Positions 1 to 6,496 of a stretch of DNA of 8,602 nt are shown here, piece by piece. The translations under genes and the position numbers were made by a program. The stretch spans positions 1 to 8,602 of the forward strand of contig JAILQA010000511.1 of NCBI GenBank assembly GCA_024699205.1, in the 5' to 3' direction. The notes beneath the pieces are model-generated. The model was not told where the DNA came from and did not search any database. It saw nothing but the letters and a program-made list of their open reading frames with translations. Origin of the DNA: Treponema sp. Its GTDB lineage: Bacteria; Spirochaetota; Spirochaetia; Treponematales; Treponemataceae. The first letter of the stretch is position 1. Each line of letters starts with the position of its first letter.

Positions 1-211
1 TAAAAATTATTCAAAAAATAAAGGTAAAAATTTATATATGATTTGTGAAGTCTCACATGAAGGATATAATAAGATGATAAACTTTTCAGATACAATGGAA
101 TTATTTAAACAAGGAAATACACTAATAGATGAAAATCGCTATACTTGTTTTTTAGAACAATATAGCCCAAAAGTTGGAGAAAAAAAATATAAATTATTTA
201 AGGGACAATAA
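1..211 (+). CDS. 3' end of an unrecognised AT-rich gene (partial)
   Basis: A reading frame is open from the window edge (first full codon at base 2) to TAA at 209-211, giving 69 residues. They include NLYMICEVSHEGYNKMINF and end in KLFKGQ. The gene starts beyond the window, although an internal ATG at 38 could in principle begin a 57-residue protein; no convincing ribosome binding site precedes it. The fragment is rich in Lys, Asn and Tyr and clearly more AT-rich than the MATE gene next to it, which hints at an accessory or acquired gene. I do not recognise a family, and no signal peptide or membrane segment is visible in the part present. Coding status is inferred only from the open frame and ordinary amino-acid composition. 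Confidence 0.45.
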   Translation, partial: KNYSKNKGKNLYMICEVSHEGYNKMINFSDTMELFKQGNTLIDENRYTCFLEQYSPKVGEKKYKLFKGQ

Positions 212-293
212 AACAATTATTCTATTAGATTCGGGGCGTTGCGGGGCAGTTTAAAAGTTTCAATTTTCCCTTCAAAAAAGAAAAAAACTCTTA
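212..293. other. Intergenic stretch with a short GC-rich patch
   Basis: This AT-rich gap separates the partial gene at the left edge from the MATE promoter. It contains an abrupt G-rich patch at 231-248 in which CGGGGC occurs twice, 10 bp apart (232-237 and 242-247). No complementary C-rich arm follows, so it does not form an obvious terminator hairpin. It might be one half of a degraded intergenic repeat, but nothing in the window confirms that. No other gene or structure is seen here. Confidence 0.35.
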
Positions 294-322
294 TTGCAGT
301 GAATTATTTTAACTGCTAATAT
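294..322 (+). promoter_or_regulatory. Predicted promoter of the MATE gene, giving a leaderless mRNA
   Basis: A -35-like TTGCAG (294-299) lies 17 bp before TAATAT (317-322). The latter is preceded by TGC, which makes an extended -10 element. The end of the -10 is 7 bp from the ATG at 330, so transcription should begin at or next to the A of the start codon. There is no Shine-Dalgarno sequence between the in-frame stop at 300-302 and the ATG. Confidence 0.5.
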
Positions 323-329
323 ACTCTCC

Positions 330-1739
330 ATGACAAAGGACGATGTAGAAACAAAAAAAATAGAAGAAGTTGAAAAAGAAAATATTCTTGGAACTGAAAA
401 GGTTGGGAGATTGCTGGTTAAGTTTGCGGTTCCTGGAATTATTTCGATGGTCGTAAACTCGCTTTATAATATTGTCGACCAGATTTTTATAGGACGGGGA
501 GTAGGGTATCTGGGAAATGGGGCTACTTCGGTAATTTTTCCGCTTACAACTTTTGCAATGGCTTTTTCTCTCCTCTTTGGAGATGGTGCTGCTGCCTTTT
601 ATAGTCTTAAGCTTGGTGAAAATAAAAAAGAAGAGGCTGCAAAAAGTACACTTGCAGGACTGACAGGCTTTATTATCGGTGGATTTATAATTTCAATTTT
701 TTATCTGCTCTTTTTTACAAAATTATGTCGCATATTTGGTGCTTCGGATGCTATTCTTCCTTATGCGGTTGATTATGGAAAGATAATAACTTATGGGCTT
801 CCTTTTGCGGCAGTTTGTGCAGGTGGTTCAAGTATTATTCGAGCTGATGGTAGTCCGCGTTTTAATATGGTCGGCTTGTTTGCAGGTACTATAATCAATC
901 TTATTCTGGATCCTATTTTTATTTTTGTTTTCCATTGGGGTGTTAAGGGAGCGGCTTTTGCTACGATTTTGGGTCAGATTGCAAATGCTGTATTGAATCT
1001 TTATTATTTTGCCCGACTAATGAAGAATGTAAAACTCAATATTTTCTTGTGGAAAAAGAGTTTTAATTATATTCCTAAAGTTGCGCGGCTTGGTGTTTCC
1101 AGCTTTATTACTCAGATGGCTATGGTTGTTGCTATGGCTGCCCGCAATAACATTCTTCTTAAATATGGTGCACTCAGTAAATATGGTCCGGATATTCCAA
1201 TTACAACTTTGGGAATCACAATGAAGACTTTTTCCATCATTATGAGTATTGTGATTGGTCTTTCTGTTGGTGCACAGCCGATTTTTGGCTATAACTATGG
1301 AAGCGGCAAATACGACCGAGTAAAAAAGACTTATAAGCTTGTTGCGATTTGCTGTACTATTATTTGTTTTGTTGCTTTTGCTATAGCTCAACTGAAACCA
1401 ATGGCTGTAATCAGTATTTTTGGTTCTGAAAGTGATTTGTATAATGAGTTTGCCATAAAGTGCATGAGAATCTATTTAATGCTGATTCCAACAGTTGGCT
1501 TCCAGATAATGAGCGGTATTTTCTTTCAGTCACTGGGATATCCAATTCAGGCTTCTCTTATGTCTTTGTCTAAGCAGATTATTTTTCAGTTGCCGGCAAC
1601 AATAATTATTCCGATTTTTATGGGGGTTGAAGGCGTTTTGTGGGCTGGTCCGGTTTCTGATGTTTTTGCTCTGCTTTTGACTGTAATTCTTTTGCTTATG
1701 TATTGGAAAAAGATTTTTACACCAAGGGTAACAGAATAA
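330..1739 (+). CDS. MATE family multidrug efflux transporter (MepA-like)
   Basis: The product is a 469-residue inner-membrane protein with about twelve hydrophobic segments, the normal size for a MATE (multi antimicrobial extrusion) transporter. These pumps export cationic drugs and metabolites in exchange for Na+ or H+. The first transmembrane region contains the family signature ALYNIVDQIFIG in the form SLYNIVDQIFIGRGVG (about residues 44-59), as in MepA-type members. The second half repeats the fold, with IGLSVGAQPIFGYNYGSGK near residues 311-329. A short charged N-terminus (residues 1-18) precedes ENILGTEKVGRLL. The start is firmly placed: an in-frame stop lies at 300-302, and the next Met is already inside the first membrane helix. 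The gene ends only 5 bp from the convergent nnr stop codon, with no terminator between them. The substrate cannot be read from the sequence. Confidence 0.93.
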   Translation: MTKDDVETKKIEEVEKENILGTEKVGRLLVKFAVPGIISMVVNSLYNIVDQIFIGRGVGYLGNGATSVIFPLTTFAMAFSLLFGDGAAAFYSLKLGENKKEEAAKSTLAGLTGFIIGGFIISIFYLLFFTKLCRIFGASDAILPYAVDYGKIITYGLPFAAVCAGGSSIIRADGSPRFNMVGLFAGTIINLILDPIFIFVFHWGVKGAAFATILGQIANAVLNLYYFARLMKNVKLNIFLWKKSFNYIPKVARLGVSSFITQMAMVVAMAARNNILLKYGALSKYGPDIPITTLGITMKTFSIIMSIVIGLSVGAQPIFGYNYGSGKYDRVKKTYKLVAICCTIICFVAFAIAQLKPMAVISIFGSESDLYNEFAIKCMRIYLMLIPTVGFQIMSGIFFQSLGYPIQASLMSLSKQIIFQLPATIIIPIFMGVEGVLWAGPVSDVFALLLTVILLLMYWKKIFTPRVTE

Positions 1740-1744
1740 TTAAA

Positions 1745-3286
1745 TCAGTCTGCAAGTTGGGCAAGCAGTTTGAGGGGAGATAAATCGTAATTTTCTTCAC
1801 CAAAAGCTTTTGAAGCTAGGGCGTGGGATTCGCAGGCAGTAATTGCGGCTTCTTTTGCGTTGTATCCTTGTGAAAGAAGGGCTGCTGTCATGCCGGCCAG
1901 AATATCACCGCTTCCTCCTTTTGCAAGATTCTGACAGCCATCTGTGCAGATAAAAACCTGATTTTCTGCGGCAATAAAGGTATTTGCACTTTTCATAACA
2001 AGGACTGTCTGCGGAAATAATTTATTTATAATCTGGCCGATTTTGATTTTTGCCTGAGGATTTTCTGCAAGATTTTTTACGGAAATATCGATATCCTGAG
2101 GAAAGACTTCTGGATATGCTTTACTTACTTTTTGCAGAAAGCGGTTTAATTCTGACAGGTGAGGGGTGAGGACAATTCTTGCGTCTGGGACTGCGTTTAA
2201 TTTTTCTAAAAGAGGACAAAGTGAATCATAATCAAAAAAGCCTGCATCCAGAAGAGCTGATGGATTTTTCGCCTTGTTACAGAACCATTTTGTAAAAGTC
2301 TCTATTATAATGTTTGTGTCTATAGTGTCTGCTGCGCTATTGGACTTACCCTCAGATTTAAAATCGATTCCTGACCCTATGGCAATGCAGGTTGTTTTTT
2401 CTGGTATGGAATTGCTTATCATAAGTTCTGGGGAAATTTTAAATTGTTCCAGATTGGACTGAGGTGTTTTTACCAGGCTTGTAAGTCCGCTTCCAAAATT
2501 AAGGGCGGCACTTGCAGAAAGAATTGCAGCTCCAGAGTTTTTTCCTGCGATTACTGTAGTATGACCGTAGCTTCCTTTGTGAGAGGCTTTTTCTTTTCTG
2601 AAGGGAAGTTTTACATCAGCTTTTTCTATTAAGAAAAGCTTTGTGTCCATTCCGCTTTCAAAGGCTTCTGTTGGAAGTCCTAATGGTGCTGTCAATATTT
2701 TTCCGCATACATTTTTTGCAGTGTCAGAAAAAAGGAGGGTTTTTAATTGGCCCATAGTGATTGTGTAATCCGCCTTAAAATAAAGTGCAGAAGGAATGTC
2801 GCAGGCGATTTTTATTGAAGAAAGCGAATTGACGGTGTCCAAAAGAGCTTTAATTTCTGGGGAAAGTGGTGGACGGAAGCCTGTTCCAAAAATGCAGTCA
2901 ACTATAAAATCAGGTTGAAAATTATTGATGTCAAGATTATTGAGTTGATTGAAAGCTTGAGTTTTATCTGTTATTGGAATATTTAATTTTTGACACATTG
3001 TGGCCTGAGTTATTGCTTCTTTACCAGAGGCGTCAAAAAGTTGAAAAACAGATACTTCCGCATGGTCAGAAAGCAGTCTTGCCAAAGCATAACCATCACC
3101 TCCGTTATTACCTTTGCCACAGATTATAAGGACGGATGGTTTTGAAAGATTTTTTTCTTCTGCAATTTTAAGAATGAAATCTTTCATAAAATTGGCGGCG
3201 TGTTCCATCATAAGAAAATCAGGAACGCAGTATTTTTCTTTTGCGATTTTTTCTAATTCTGCCGGTTCACTGAATACTTTTTTCAT
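1745..3286 (-). CDS. nnr: Bifunctional NAD(P)H-hydrate epimerase / ADP-dependent NAD(P)HX dehydratase
   Basis: This cytosolic metabolite-repair enzyme reconverts hydrated NADH and NADPH (NADHX, NADPHX). Using the ATG at 3286 it has 513 residues, usual for the YjeF-type fusion. The N-terminal epimerase domain (about 1-215) shows GKGNNGGDG (57-65), DCIFGTG (130-136) and CDIPS (162-166). The C-terminal ribokinase-like dehydratase domain (about 230-513) shows GSYGHTTVIAG (238-248), LTPH (373-376) and the catalytic GGSGD loop ending at Asp461. It is the third gene of the php-uppP-nnr operon and starts 25 nt after the uppP stop. A TTG 45 nt upstream (3331) is also in frame, but it overlaps uppP; the ATG is preceded by a modest AGGTG and begins with the expected family N-terminus MKKVFSEPAELE. 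The loop after DIPS, where typical members have a Gly-Leu-Asp-rich insert, is much shortened (DIPSALYFKADYTI), and the usual DAD of the dehydratase is DAG (347-349). Function is confident; full activity of both halves is less so. Confidence 0.9.
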   Translation of the reverse strand: MKKVFSEPAELEKIAKEKYCVPDFLMMEHAANFMKDFILKIAEEKNLSKPSVLIICGKGNNGGDGYALARLLSDHAEVSVFQLFDASGKEAITQATMCQKLNIPITDKTQAFNQLNNLDINNFQPDFIVDCIFGTGFRPPLSPEIKALLDTVNSLSSIKIACDIPSALYFKADYTITMGQLKTLLFSDTAKNVCGKILTAPLGLPTEAFESGMDTKLFLIEKADVKLPFRKEKASHKGSYGHTTVIAGKNSGAAILSASAALNFGSGLTSLVKTPQSNLEQFKISPELMISNSIPEKTTCIAIGSGIDFKSEGKSNSAADTIDTNIIIETFTKWFCNKAKNPSALLDAGFFDYDSLCPLLEKLNAVPDARIVLTPHLSELNRFLQKVSKAYPEVFPQDIDISVKNLAENPQAKIKIGQIINKLFPQTVLVMKSANTFIAAENQVFICTDGCQNLAKGGSGDILAGMTAALLSQGYNAKEAAITACESHALASKAFGEENYDLSPLKLLAQLAD

Positions 3287-3311
3287 GATAGAAACACCTG
3301 CCTGTATAATT

Positions 3312-4160
3312 TTAGAAATAGAATAATCCAAAGATTCCTAATGGAATTAAGTATGCTGCAAACCAGCCCAGCTTTCCTTTTTTAATGAGCTTCATCAAAA
3401 GGGCGAGGGCTCCGTAGCCTACTGCAAAAGCGGCAATACATCCACCAATTACCGGACCTGCTCCAATTGATTGGGAAACTTCACCTAAATCCTTTAATTC
3501 AAGAATAAAAGCTCCGAGAATTGCAGGAATTGAAACTATAAAAGAATATTCGCCTGCAACGCTTCTGTTTACTTTACTGAAAAGGGCACCTGCGATTGTT
3601 GAACCGCTTCGGCTGATTCCAGGTAAGGTTCCAAAGCCCTGCATAATTCCGATTACAATTGACTGGATGATGGAAATGCCTTGAGCTTGGTTTGTATTTT
3701 CTGTATCTTGTCGTTTTTCAAGAATTGTCGAAACAATCAGCAAAACAGAAGTTACTAAAAATCCGCAGCAGGTAAACTTAATTGGTAATTCCGGGATAAG
3801 CTTGCTGGTTACAATGCCCATTACTCCTGTGATTGCAGTTGTGATGATAATTGCGATGATTGTTTTTCTTCCAGCCTGATCGCTACCGGAGAGAAGGTCG
3901 CTTGCATCATTATCAGCTTCATTGCGGGGCTTTCTTGCAATCCAGCGTCCAAAGCATTTGAGAAGATTCCAGATTTTTTTCCAGAAGAAAATGCATACTG
4001 CAAATAAAGTTGCTAAATGCAGAAATACATCGTATAAAAGAGGAACTTCCTCAAGTCCAAAAAGAGTTTGAGCAAGCTGTAGATGTCCTGAGGATGAAAT
4101 TGGCAGAAACTCTGCAATTCCCTGTAAAATACCAAGTAAAACGCCTTGTAAAAATGTCAT
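3312..4160 (-). CDS. uppP: Undecaprenyl-diphosphatase (bacitracin-resistance type, UppP/BacA family)
   Basis: This integral membrane enzyme removes a phosphate from undecaprenyl pyrophosphate to regenerate the lipid carrier for peptidoglycan and other envelope glycans; high levels confer bacitracin resistance. The 282-residue product has the two family signatures: QGIAEFLPISSSGHL (13-27), carrying the (E/Q)xxxE pair Gln13/Glu17, and PGISRSGST (180-188), with the conserved Arg184. Around them are about eight hydrophobic helices. A hydrophilic loop at about 75-100 (ARKPRNEADNDASD) separates helices in the first half. The start at 4160 is supported by AGGAG 7 nt upstream and by a 4-nt ATGA overlap with the php stop, so translation is probably coupled. 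An upstream in-frame ATG at 4196 would add 12 residues inside php and has no matching family sequence, so I rejected it. Confidence 0.95.
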   Translation of the reverse strand: MTFLQGVLLGILQGIAEFLPISSSGHLQLAQTLFGLEEVPLLYDVFLHLATLFAVCIFFWKKIWNLLKCFGRWIARKPRNEADNDASDLLSGSDQAGRKTIIAIIITTAITGVMGIVTSKLIPELPIKFTCCGFLVTSVLLIVSTILEKRQDTENTNQAQGISIIQSIVIGIMQGFGTLPGISRSGSTIAGALFSKVNRSVAGEYSFIVSIPAILGAFILELKDLGEVSQSIGAGPVIGGCIAAFAVGYGALALLMKLIKKGKLGWFAAYLIPLGIFGLFYF

Positions 4161-5005
4161 TTTATTACTCCTAAATATTCTTTTATGTTTTCCCAAATGG
4201 AATCGTCTATTTTTCTATCTCCGCAGGTATGCCCTAAGTGACGGTCTGAACGGATTTTTTCTCCATGAAAATCGCTTCCGGCGGTGATAAAATATCCAAG
4301 CTGCTTTGCGAGTTCTTCAAGTCTAAGGCACTCTGTTACCCTTGCTCCGGGATGAAAGGCTTCTAATCCTTCTACTCCACGTTCATGAAAATCTTTTAAG
4401 GCATCCGGCATTTTTCCCCAGGAGAGATACAAGCTCATAGGATGGGCCAGAACTGGACATCCACCGGATTCTTTTATTGCGACTATTGCTTCATCAAGAT
4501 TTGCACCAATCCTTTCAACATACCAGGGTCTTCCTTTTGCAAGAAATCGGTTGAAGGCATCCTGACGGTGTTTTACAATACCTTTTTTTACAAGTTCAGC
4601 AGCAAAATGAGGACGACCAATTACTGTGTCTGGAAAATCCTGCTTCATTTCATCTAAAGTCAAATCATATCCATCTGCATTAATTCTGGCAATTATTTCT
4701 TCGTTTCGCTGGTCACGGTGAGTAATTAAATCATCAAGAAGTTTTCGCAGAGAAGGTGAGATATTTTTAAATCCTAAACCTAAAAGATGAAATTCTCCTG
4801 TTGGATAATTTATATTTAATTCTGTGCCTGGAACAAAGATTATGCCGGCTTCATCTGCCGCTTTTTTTCCTTCTTCCAGACCGTCGACTGTATCATGATC
4901 GGTAATTGCAATGACTTTTATGTTTTTTTGAACTGCTTTTTCTATTATTTGGGACGGCGTATACTGTCCATCTGATGCAGTTGTGTGAACATGTAGATCA
5001 ATCAT
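4157..5005 (-). CDS. PHP-domain metal-dependent phosphoesterase (YciV/RNase AM-like)
   Basis: The product is 282 residues long and the PHP fold spans nearly all of it. The metal-binding residues are visible in order: His5 and His7 (HVHTTASDG, with Asp12), Asp36 and His37 (ITDHDT), Glu62 (GTELN), His73, His133 (GRPH), His188 (LAHP), and Asp245 and His247 (GSDFHG). This set matches the family whose characterised members hydrolyse 3',5'-nucleoside bisphosphates such as pAp or trim RNA 5' ends (the YciV/RNase AM group). That specific activity is an inference from family resemblance. It is the first gene of the php-uppP-nnr operon and diverges from the Crp-like regulator. The ATG is forced: His5 is a ligand, an in-frame stop lies just upstream, and no later start would preserve the site. 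No Shine-Dalgarno precedes it, and a -10 element sits 7 bp away. Confidence 0.9.
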   Translation of the reverse strand: MIDLHVHTTASDGQYTPSQIIEKAVQKNIKVIAITDHDTVDGLEEGKKAADEAGIIFVPGTELNINYPTGEFHLLGLGFKNISPSLRKLLDDLITHRDQRNEEIIARINADGYDLTLDEMKQDFPDTVIGRPHFAAELVKKGIVKHRQDAFNRFLAKGRPWYVERIGANLDEAIVAIKESGGCPVLAHPMSLYLSWGKMPDALKDFHERGVEGLEAFHPGARVTECLRLEELAKQLGYFITAGSDFHGEKIRSDRHLGHTCGDRKIDDSIWENIKEYLGVIK

Positions 5006-5012
5006 AATATTT

Positions 5013-5042
5013 AGAATAGCATATTTTTAAAACTTATGATAT
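5013..5042 (-). promoter_or_regulatory. Predicted php-uppP-nnr promoter with extended -10
   Basis: Read on the minus strand, TGC-TATTCT forms an extended -10 element (TATTCT at 5018-5013, TG at 5021-5020). A weak -35-like ATATCA lies at 5042-5037, 18 bp upstream of it. Seven bases separate the -10 from the ATG at 5005, predicting a leaderless operon transcript. The element lies inside the space used by the opposing regulator promoter. Confidence 0.5.
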
Positions 5043-5045
5043 AAT
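5016..5045 (+). promoter_or_regulatory. Predicted promoter of the Crp-like regulator with perfect extended -10
   Basis: TGA-TATAAT (TG at 5037-5038, TATAAT at 5040-5045) is a consensus extended -10. A weak -35-like ATAGCA lies at 5016-5021, 18 bp upstream. The predicted start near 5052 gives a 5' leader of about 50 nt that carries AGGAG (5087-5091), 12 nt before the ATG, which is rather distant. The -35 region overlaps the -10 of the divergent php promoter. Confidence 0.6.
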
Positions 5046-5103
5046 AAAAATAATGGCGTATGCTTGTACAATTTAAAGAAGATTTTAGGAGAAAAGTTGA
5101 TTT

Positions 5104-6345
5104 ATGCCTAAAGCGATGCAATACACAAAAGGGTCCATTATTTATTTTGAGGGTGATCGTGATGAACGTGTTTTTATTTTGCAGCAGGGAGTTGTTCTCT
5201 TATCCAGTACAGATATAGAGACAGGTCAGGCTGTTGCTGAACAGGTTAAAAGCAGTGAGTTCTTCGGTGTAAAATCTGCATTTGGTCATTTTCCTCGTGA
5301 GGAAACTGCTACGGCTTTGGTTCCTACAATTGTAATCGCACTTACTGTACAAGAGTTTGAAGTTCTTTTCAGCAATAATAAGCAGCTTATCATGAAGATG
5401 CTGCGGGTTTTCTCTAATCAATTGCGCCAGATTCATAAAAAGACGGAATCAATTCTGAATAATACTTCTACCGATCAGCAGACTGGTATGCTGGCAGTTG
5501 CAAAAGCTTTTTATGATGATGAACAGTATCGTTCTGCATGTGATGTTTATCTTAAATTCTTAACCCGATATCCTAATACTCCAAAACGCGATGAAGTTGC
5601 TGCTTTATACACTGAATCAAAACTCAGAAATGAACGGCTTCAGGCTCATCAGAAAGGTCAGGTTTTTGTTGATGAATCAGGGGGAGATTCTTCATTAAAG
5701 GTTTTCTCTCTTCCTGCTTTTGAACGTTTTGCTAAAGAATATGAAAATGGCCAGGTTATTATTGCTGAATATGAACCTGGTGATTCCTTCTATTTGATTC
5801 AGAGCGGAAAGGTTAGGCTTGTAAAATGTGTTAATGATACGCTTAAGAATCTTGATATTCTTAAACCGGGCGAGTTTTTTGGTGAAATGGCAATTCTTGA
5901 TAATTCTCCTCGTTCTGCAACTTGTATGGCTGCCGGTCATGTAAAATGTCTTGAGTTCAATAAAGAAAACTTTGAGCTTTTGATTACAGGAAATCCTCAG
6001 ATTGCACTTGTTCTTTTGAAATTATTCTGTAAACGTATTTATGATCAGAAGAGAAGATTCAGAATTCTTGTTGTAAAGGATTTCCAGGCAAGACTTGCTG
6101 ATGTATTCCTTATGCTTGATGAAATGAATCCAGTTTCTAATGCTTCTGAAAAGATGCGACGCTTTAATGTTACAATTTCGGATATTGCTCATTGGGCTGG
6201 TCTTTCTCAAGAAATTACTCATGATGAATTGAATAAATTAGTGGAAAAGCGTAAAATCGAAATATTCGAAAATTACATGATCGTAAGTAATATCAATGAT
6301 ATGAAACGAATGTATGACACTCGTTCAGGAAATATCAATCGTTAA
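5104..6345 (+). CDS. Crp/Fnr-like regulator with two cyclic-nucleotide-binding-type domains and a TPR-like linker
   Basis: The 413-residue product combines four parts. Residues 1-118 form a first cupin-like cyclic-nucleotide-binding domain (YTKGSIIYFEGD at 7-18). Residues 127-178 are helical and resemble a tetratricopeptide repeat (AVAKAFYDDEQYRSACDVYL, ending in RYPNTP). Residues 200-320 form a second nucleotide-binding domain with an intact phosphate-binding cassette, FGEMAILDNSPRSA (259-272), including Glu261 and Arg270. Residues about 325-400 look like a winged helix (TISDIAHWAGLSQ, 357-369) that should bind DNA. In the first domain the cassette is FFGVKSAFGHFPREETATA (about 53-71): Val replaces the ligand-binding Glu, so it probably does not bind cAMP and may be structural. 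Ordinary Crp proteins are about 200-230 residues long with one sensor domain. No membrane segment is visible, so it acts in the cytoplasm. The gene diverges from php and reads toward the tRNA with no terminator between. Target genes and ligand are unknown. Confidence 0.85.
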   Translation: MPKAMQYTKGSIIYFEGDRDERVFILQQGVVLLSSTDIETGQAVAEQVKSSEFFGVKSAFGHFPREETATALVPTIVIALTVQEFEVLFSNNKQLIMKMLRVFSNQLRQIHKKTESILNNTSTDQQTGMLAVAKAFYDDEQYRSACDVYLKFLTRYPNTPKRDEVAALYTESKLRNERLQAHQKGQVFVDESGGDSSLKVFSLPAFERFAKEYENGQVIIAEYEPGDSFYLIQSGKVRLVKCVNDTLKNLDILKPGEFFGEMAILDNSPRSATCMAAGHVKCLEFNKENFELLITGNPQIALVLLKLFCKRIYDQKRRFRILVVKDFQARLADVFLMLDEMNPVSNASEKMRRFNVTISDIAHWAGLSQEITHDELNKLVEKRKIEIFENYMIVSNINDMKRMYDTRSGNINR

Positions 6346-6378
6346 TTTCTGGTGTAATTCATTCTTTACATATAATCT

Positions 6379-6451
6379 GCCAACTTAGCTCACCTGGTAG
6401 AGCAGCGCCCTCGTAACGCGCAGGTAGTTGGTTCAAGTCCGACAGTTGGCT
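6379..6451 (+). tRNA. tRNA-Thr (anticodon CGT)
   Basis: A 73-nt cloverleaf can be drawn by hand. The 7-bp acceptor stem is perfect (GCCAACT 6379-6385 with AGTTGGC 6444-6450, discriminator T6451). The D stem is GCTC/GAGC, and the anticodon arm is 6405-6421 with loop CTCGTAA and anticodon CGT at 6412-6414, reading ACG. The T arm is 6427-6443 with loop TTCAAGT. CCA is not encoded. Two features are atypical: the last anticodon-stem pair is C6409/C6417, a mismatch, and the Levitt positions 15/48 are C6393 and A6426 instead of the usual purine/pyrimidine pair. It lies 33 bp after the regulator stop codon. TATAAT at 6371-6376 is too close to drive a transcript containing the whole tRNA, so co-transcription with the regulator is likely. 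Confidence 0.93.
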
Positions 6452-6461
6452 CTTAAAACCC

Positions 6462-6491
6462 AAAAACTCTCCTTTGCGGGGAGTTTTTTTT
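6462..6491 (+). terminator. Rho-independent terminator after tRNA-Thr, possibly bidirectional
   Basis: The arms AAAAACTCTCC (6462-6472) and GGGGAGTTTTT (6478-6488) pair over 11 bp with one G-T wobble around the loop TTTGC, and are followed by T through 6491 (eight T in total from 6484). It ends the regulator/tRNA transcript. On the other strand the A-rich left arm gives a shorter T run, so it may also stop the vapBC transcript, whose coding region ends at 6497. Confidence 0.88.
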
Positions 6492-6496
6492 ATGCA

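Noticed and set aside
1017..1391. Minus-strand open frame of 124 codons inside the MATE gene
   Set aside because: It is antisense to a clearly conserved membrane protein, with no family features or start signals.
3287..3331. TTG start extending Nnr by 15 residues
   Set aside because: It overlaps the end of uppP and uses a rare start codon; the ATG at 3286 begins with the expected family N-terminus.
4161..4196. Upstream ATG (4196) extending UppP by 12 residues
   Set aside because: It lies inside php, has no good ribosome binding site, and the added residues do not look like UppP. The ATG at 4160 has AGGAG at 7 nt and the ATGA overlap.
6371..6376. TATAAT as the promoter of tRNA-Thr
   Set aside because: It ends 2 bp before the mature tRNA, so transcription would begin inside the tRNA. 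No -35 match is found at the right distance.
6379..6490. tRNA-Thr 3' end as an attachment site for an element carrying vapBC and the phospholipase gene
   Set aside because: I found no second copy of the tRNA 3' end and no integrase in the window.
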